Shown one piece after another: positions 59,351-62,913 of a stretch of 62,913 nt of DNA (its first letter is position 1; each line of letters starts with the position of its first letter). The notes under the pieces are model-generated. The model was not told the origin of the DNA. It was given only the letters and a program-made list of their open reading frames with translations, and did not search any database. The DNA is taken from assembly GCF_003429085.1 (NCBI RefSeq), contig NZ_QVTC01000022.1, forward strand, positions 1-62,913. The letters run 5' to 3'. The position numbers and the translations under genes are program-made. Source of the stretch: Bacillus sp. V59.32b. GTDB taxonomy: Bacteria; Bacillota; Bacilli; Bacillales; DSM-1321.

Positions 59351-60895
59351 ATGAACGAAAAACAACGGTTGGAATCACAACTTGTGCAGGCTGAAAAACC
59401 AGCGGACAAAAAATCCGAAAAGGATTACAGCAAGTACTTTCAGGCCGTATATGTCCCTCCTTCCTTGAAGGAAGCAAAAAAACGCGGCAAAGAAGAAGTA
59501 AATTACCAGGATGATTTTGCGATCCCAGAGGAGTTCCGCGGCATGGGCAAGGGGCGTAAATTTTATATCCGTACATACGGCTGCCAAATGAACGAACATG
59601 ATACTGAAGTCATGGCCGGTATTTTTATGGCACTCGGTTACGAGCCATCTGAAACCGTCGAGGATGCAAATGTGATCCTGCTGAACACCTGTGCCATCCG
59701 TGAAAATGCGGAAAACAAGGTGTTTGGCGAACTGGGCCATTTGAAGGCGCTTAAAACAGAAAAGCCAGACCTTCTGCTTGGCGTCTGCGGCTGTATGTCA
59801 CAAGAAGAATCAGTCGTAAATCGGATTCTTTCCAAGCATGCATTCGTCGATATGATATTTGGCACACATAATATTCACCGTCTGCCCCACATCCTGAATG
59901 ACGCTTATATGTCCAAAGAGATGGTGATCGAGGTTTGGTCAAAAGAAGGGGACGTCATCGAAAATCTTCCGAAGGTCCGTAACGGTAAGACGAAAGCATG
60001 GGTTAACATCATGTATGGCTGTGATAAATTCTGTACGTATTGCATCGTTCCTTATACACGCGGTAAGGAACGCAGCCGCCGTCCGGAAGACATCATCCAG
60101 GAAGTCCGTCATTTAGCAGCACAAGGATACAAGGAAATCACCCTGCTTGGCCAAAATGTGAATGCCTATGGCAAGGATCTAAAAGATTTGAACTACGGAC
60201 TTGGCAATCTAATGGACGAAATCCGACAAATCGATATCCCGCGTATCCGCTTTACAACAAGCCATCCGCGCGACTTTGACGACCACTTAATCGAAGTGCT
60301 GGCAAAAGGCGGCAACCTGGTCGAACATATCCATCTTCCGGTCCAATCCGGCAGCACGGATGTTTTGAAAATCATGGCGCGCAAATACTCCCGTGAGCAG
60401 TATTTAGAGCTGGTAAGAAAAATTAAAGCGGCGATGCCGGATGTTGCTTTGACAACCGATATCATTGTCGGCTACCCGAATGAGACGGAAGAACAGTTCG
60501 AGGAAACAATCTCATTGTATAGAGAAGTTGGCTTCGACGCTGCGTACACATTCATTTATTCACCACGCGAGGGAACTCCGGCGGCAAAAATGCAGGATAA
60601 CGTCCCGATGGAAGTGAAGAAACAACGCCTGCAGCGCCTAAACGCAGTCGTGAATGAATTTTCTGTGGAGAGAATGAAAGAGATGGATGGCCAGGTTGTA
60701 GAGGTTCTTGTTGAAGGCGAAAGCAAGAAAAACCCGGATGTACTGGCTGGATACACTAGAAAAAATAAGCTGGTAAACTTCAAAGCGCCTAAATCTGCCA
60801 TCGGCCAATTGGTAAAGGTAAAAATCACGGAAACCAAGACATGGTCTTTGAGCGGAGAAATGGTTGAAGAAGCGGCAGCGGTAGAGGTGGAATAA
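59351..60895 (+). CDS. miaB: tRNA-2-methylthio-N6-dimethylallyladenosine synthase MiaB
   Basis: Radical-SAM methylthiotransferase acting on A37 of tRNAs. The 514-residue protein has a Bacillus-type N-terminal extension of about 65 residues, the UPF0004 domain with [11 protein letters not shown] and cysteines in [12 protein letters not shown] and [10 protein letters not shown], the radical-[18 protein letters not shown], and a C-terminal TRAM domain. Tandem ATGs at 59348 and 59351; AAAGGGG is better spaced to the second. A GTTGGAT/ATCCAAC hairpin lies just upstream at about 59313-59332. Confidence 0.96.
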   Translation: MNEKQRLESQLVQAEKPADKKSEKDYSKYFQAVYVPPSLKEAKKRGKEEVNYQDDFAIPEEFRGMGKGRKFYIRTYGCQMNEHDTEVMAGIFMALGYEPSETVEDANVILLNTCAIRENAENKVFGELGHLKALKTEKPDLLLGVCGCMSQEESVVNRILSKHAFVDMIFGTHNIHRLPHILNDAYMSKEMVIEVWSKEGDVIENLPKVRNGKTKAWVNIMYGCDKFCTYCIVPYTRGKERSRRPEDIIQEVRHLAAQGYKEITLLGQNVNAYGKDLKDLNYGLGNLMDEIRQIDIPRIRFTTSHPRDFDDHLIEVLAKGGNLVEHIHLPVQSGSTDVLKIMARKYSREQYLELVRKIKAAMPDVALTTDIIVGYPNETEEQFEETISLYREVGFDAAYTFIYSPREGTPAAKMQDNVPMEVKKQRLQRLNAVVNEFSVERMKEMDGQVVEVLVEGESKKNPDVLAGYTRKNKLVNFKAPKSAIGQLVKVKITETKTWSLSGEMVEEAAAVEVE

Positions 60896-60897
60896 TA

Positions 60898-61323
60898 ATG
60901 ACAAAATATACAAAAGACGACATCCTGGAAAAAGCGGAGCAACTTGCAAAAATGATTGCGGAAACAGAAGAAGTTGATTTTTTTAAACGTGCTGAGGCAC
61001 AAATCAATGAAAATCAAAAGGTTCGCGAGATGATTGCCAGCATCAAGAGCTTGCAAAAACAAGCCGTGAATTTTCAAAATTACGGAAAAGAAAAAGCTTA
61101 TAACCAGGTTCAAGAAAAGATTGATGCGCTCGAGAAACAATTGGATGAGATTCCACTTGTTCAGGAGTTCAAACAATCTCAGGTTGATGTGAACGAATTG
61201 CTGCAGATGGTCGCTTCTCAAGTTTCCAATACAGTAACCGACATGATTGTCGAAGCAACGGACGGCAATTTGCTGAGCGGCGAATCAGGATCGAAAGTCC
61301 GCGCCGGCCGGGGAAGCCATTAA
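60898..61323 (+). CDS. ricA: RicA (YmcA), RicAFT complex subunit
   Basis: 141-residue helical protein of the YlbF/YmcA family. With RicF (YlbF) and RicT (YaaT) it forms an FeS-binding complex that promotes RNase Y-dependent mRNA processing, biofilm formation, competence and sporulation in B. subtilis. Seen here: FKRAEAQINENQKVREMIAS and a long coiled helix to about residue 100. AGAGGTGG in the end of miaB serves as its site and two bases separate the genes. rny, its functional partner, is 10 kb upstream. Confidence 0.93.
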   Translation: MTKYTKDDILEKAEQLAKMIAETEEVDFFKRAEAQINENQKVREMIASIKSLQKQAVNFQNYGKEKAYNQVQEKIDALEKQLDEIPLVQEFKQSQVDVNELLQMVASQVSNTVTDMIVEATDGNLLSGESGSKVRAGRGSH

Positions 61324-61356
61324 TTGGATCCCAATATGGGATATGAGAAATAGCAC

Positions 61357-61403
61357 AAAAAGCTGCCTGACACTGTTAACTTAACAGTGTCAGGCAGCTT
61401 TTC
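61357..61403. terminator. Strong bidirectional terminator between ricA and the minus-strand gene
   Basis: AAAAGCTGCCTGACACTGTT and its reverse complement AACAGTGTCAGGCAGCTTTT form a perfect stem of about 20 bp around 61357-61403, with A's on one side and T's on the other, suiting convergent genes. Confidence 0.93.
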
Positions 61404-61783
61404 TAATTTCCCCACCTAATCGCAAATGTCAGAATGCAGCATTCCGAGACTGAATCTCTTAGAGAAAAGATGATTTCGGATGGAGTAAAGGTCGTTTTTA
61501 CCGGCACTTGTAGACCGATGGCTCGGATTAGGAGATCGACTTCGCTCTGTTTACCTTGCTGCGCAAACCCCATCAACTGTTTTTCGAAAGCAGGGTCTCG
61601 TAGCCTCTCTAATAATATCCGGCTCTGCTGCATTAATAATTGAAAGGTGTGGACAGAGCTGGAAAACAACGAAATATCGATGGGAGCATATTCGGATCGG
61701 TATAGTTGTGGGCCCCTGCCCTGGCCCCGGCTATAGCCAGGATAGAGCGGATAGGACTGATCGTTAGGATAGGAAGGGTACAT
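61403..61783 (-). CDS. Unknown protein with Tyr/Pro/Gly-rich N-terminus next to cotE
   Basis: 126-residue minus-strand gene. The start at 61783 is preceded by AAGGAG on the minus strand, seven bases away. Residues 1-25 are Tyr/Pro/Gly/Ser-rich (MYPSYPNDQSYPLYPGYSRG), resembling spore coat and crust proteins. Residues 35-80 are amphipathic helix (VHTFQLLMQQSRILLERL), and the end has beta-like SEIIFSLRD and CCILTFAIRWGN. It is divergent from cotE. I do not recognise the family; a coat role is a guess from composition and location. Confidence 0.75.
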   Translation of the reverse strand: MYPSYPNDQSYPLYPGYSRGQGRGPQLYRSEYAPIDISLFSSSVHTFQLLMQQSRILLERLRDPAFEKQLMGFAQQGKQSEVDLLIRAIGLQVPVKTTFTPSEIIFSLRDSVSECCILTFAIRWGN

Positions 61784-62027
61784 AGCAGCTCTCCTTATTT
61801 TAATACACACTATAAATTATGTGCGTTTCTCTTCTTTGGTTACGACTCGACCATCCTCAGGCTTCATGCATCCAAACCCATAATCATGACACATAACCCG
61901 AAATGTCCGCATAAAATAATGCAGAGTACGATATTCAAATTCAGTTTCGTTCACATAAAATTATTCGCACACTAGACTTTTAACCCGCATAGGATGAATG
62001 GAAACTGTATGAGGAGGGTTCGCTAGC

Positions 62028-62564
62028 ATGTCACAGTACAGAGAGATAATAACAAAAGCGGTGGTTGCAAAAGGACGAAAATATACAAAGTCCCAAAACA
62101 CCATTAGCCCGGCTCATCGTCCTTCGAGCATTCTAGGTTGCTGGATCATCAACCACAAGTACGAAGCAAAAAAAGTCGGCAAGAAAGTGGAAATCCGCGG
62201 GACATTCGAAATTAACGTCTGGTATTCTTCCCAACAAAATACAAAAACTGAACTTGTGTGCGAAAAAGTTCATTATTCAGATGTTGTTTCATTGAAATAC
62301 CGCGATCCGGACTGCGAGGATGATGAAGATATCGTCGCGAAAGCAGTACAACAGCCGAACTGTATTGAAGCCAGCATCTCGCCATGTGGCCAGAAAATCA
62401 TGGTACATGTGGAAAGAGAGTTCTTTGTAGAAGTGGTCGGTGAAACGAAGATTTGCGTCGCCATTAATCCGGATGGATGCGATGATGATGACTGGGATCT
62501 CGACTCGGATGATGAATTCGAAGATTTGAATCCAGATTTCCTTGTTGATTTTGAAGACGAGTGA
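62028..62564 (+). CDS. cotE: Spore coat morphogenetic protein CotE
   Basis: Directs outer coat assembly on the forespore surface. The 178-residue protein starts [20 protein letters not shown], has the conserved [18 protein letters not shown] near residues 36-53 and ends in the typical acidic tail ([20 protein letters not shown]). GAGGAGGG precedes the ATG. A CATAGGATG at about 61989, like the dpaA -10, may be a mother-cell promoter element, weakly supported. cotE precedes mutS as in B. subtilis. Confidence 0.96.
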   Translation: MSQYREIITKAVVAKGRKYTKSQNTISPAHRPSSILGCWIINHKYEAKKVGKKVEIRGTFEINVWYSSQQNTKTELVCEKVHYSDVVSLKYRDPDCEDDEDIVAKAVQQPNCIEASISPCGQKIMVHVEREFFVEVVGETKICVAINPDGCDDDDWDLDSDDEFEDLNPDFLVDFEDE

Positions 62565-62651
62565 GAAGCTTACAGGTACCTAAGCTTCGATTAGGAGAAG
62601 CATCCTAAACTCTGGACCGGGTAATGAATGGACTTGAATAGGTTTTTATCA

Positions 62652-62684
62652 CCGGATGAGACCAGTCTTCATCCGGCTTTATTT
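62652..62684 (+). terminator. Intrinsic terminator after cotE
   Basis: CCGGATGA (62652-62659) pairs with TCATCCGG (62669-62676), then CTTTATTT. Confidence 0.8.
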
Positions 62685-62747
62685 GTGTGCTGCACTTTCA
62701 CCAAGGTAATGGTAGTAACAGGCATGAAACTATACTTCTGAATATGT

Positions 62748-62753
62748 TATAAT
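62748..62753 (+). promoter_or_regulatory. Probable mutS promoter (-10)
   Basis: TATAAT, 50 bases before mutS; the matching -35 region (TGAAAC at about 62725-62730) is weak. Confidence 0.45.
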
Positions 62754-62802
62754 GGATACCAATTACATAGATTTTATTTTTGCAAGAAAGGTTTTGGAAA
62801 CT

Positions 62803-62877
62803 ATGGCTGTATATACGCCAATGATACAACAATACTTAAAGATCAAGGCAGAGTATAAAATGTACCCTATAGTGTAG
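62803..62877 (+). pseudogene. mutS: mutS, interrupted after 19 codons
   Basis: ATG 62803, with AAAGG upstream, begins MAVYTPMIQQYLKIKAEYK, the MutS N-terminus just before the mismatch-recognition FxE motif. From 62861 the sequence stops resembling mutS: the frame runs through five foreign codons to TAG at 62875-62877. The expected DAFLFFRLGDFYEMF continuation is absent from the remaining 36 bases. MutS is the mismatch-recognition ATPase, so this allele could not be functional unless a new start lies beyond the insertion. The window ends before the rest of the gene can be seen. Confidence 0.85.
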
Positions 62878-62913
62878 ACACTTTGAAAAAAGGTCTCTCT
62901 ATAGGGTGCATTT
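62861..62913. mobile_element. Probable insertion-sequence end inside mutS
   Basis: The foreign segment starts TGTACCCTATAGTGTAGACA and continues CTTTGAAAAAAGG. A terminal TG and a TAGACA a little inside are what I expect of IS3-family (IS150-group) left ends. ACCCTATAG (62864-62872) has an exact inverted copy at 62899-62907. Only 53 bases are visible, so no transposase can be seen and the family is an inference. Confidence 0.55.

Noticed and set aside
60556..61221. 221-codon minus-strand ORF over miaB and ricA
   Set aside because: Spans two genuine genes on the other strand; hydrophobic Phe/Leu runs are the complement of Lys/Glu-rich ricA.

Overview
The window is a chromosomal segment from an endospore-forming member of the Bacillaceae (Bacillus sensu lato). 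Evidence: the gene order follows the Bacillus subtilis dxr to mutS region almost gene for gene, nearly all CDS are on the plus strand with AGGAGG-type ribosome binding sites, GTG and TTG starts are frequent, and sporulation genes are present (dpaA/dpaB, spoIIIE, spoVS, cotE, tepA, ymxH). Species cannot be fixed from the sequence; an environmental lineage outside the B. subtilis group is likely, because the guanosine transporter nupNOPQ and the 2-oxoacid oxidoreductase / tdh-kbl block sit inside this region.

Layout. 1-446: seven 20-bp tandem repeats, then a structured dispersed repeat ending at the dxr ribosome binding site; cdsA, expected here, is absent. 447-9453: dxr, rasP, proS, polC (isoprenoids, regulated proteolysis, tRNA charging, replication). 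9525-19700: the rimP-nusA-ylxR-ylxQ-infB-ylxP-rbfA-truB-ribF-rpsO-pnp block for ribosome maturation, initiation and RNA decay. 19825-22616: ylxY, mlpA, ymxH. 22849-27871: dpaA-dpaB-asd-dapG-dapA, linking lysine/diaminopimelate synthesis to spore dipicolinate. 28168-33680: rnjB, tepA, ylzJ, spoIIIE. 34330-39983: GntR regulator ymfC followed by the nucleoside ABC transporter nupNOPQ. 40245-45916: ymfF, ymfH, ymfI, ymfJ, ymfK, rodZ. 46010-51050: pgsA, cinA, recA (with a LexA box), rny. 51214-61323: ymdB, spoVS, dipeptidase, a two-subunit 2-oxoacid:acceptor oxidoreductase, tdh-kbl (threonine to glycine), miaB, ricA. 61403-62913: an orphan minus-strand gene, cotE, and the first 19 codons of mutS, which then run into what looks like the end of an insertion sequence.

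Most of the window is conserved core genome. The unusual signals are the interrupted mutS at the right edge, the tandem repeat at the left edge (both edges are repetitive, so the window may be one complete draft-assembly contig), four copies of a 100-185 bp dispersed repeat in gaps between genes, a second short palindrome family, a 14-bp inverted-repeat pair in front of asd, and two minus-strand genes of unknown function. I found no rRNA, tRNA, CRISPR array, prophage, toxin-antitoxin or recognised defence system. I did not find a convincing new multi-gene system.
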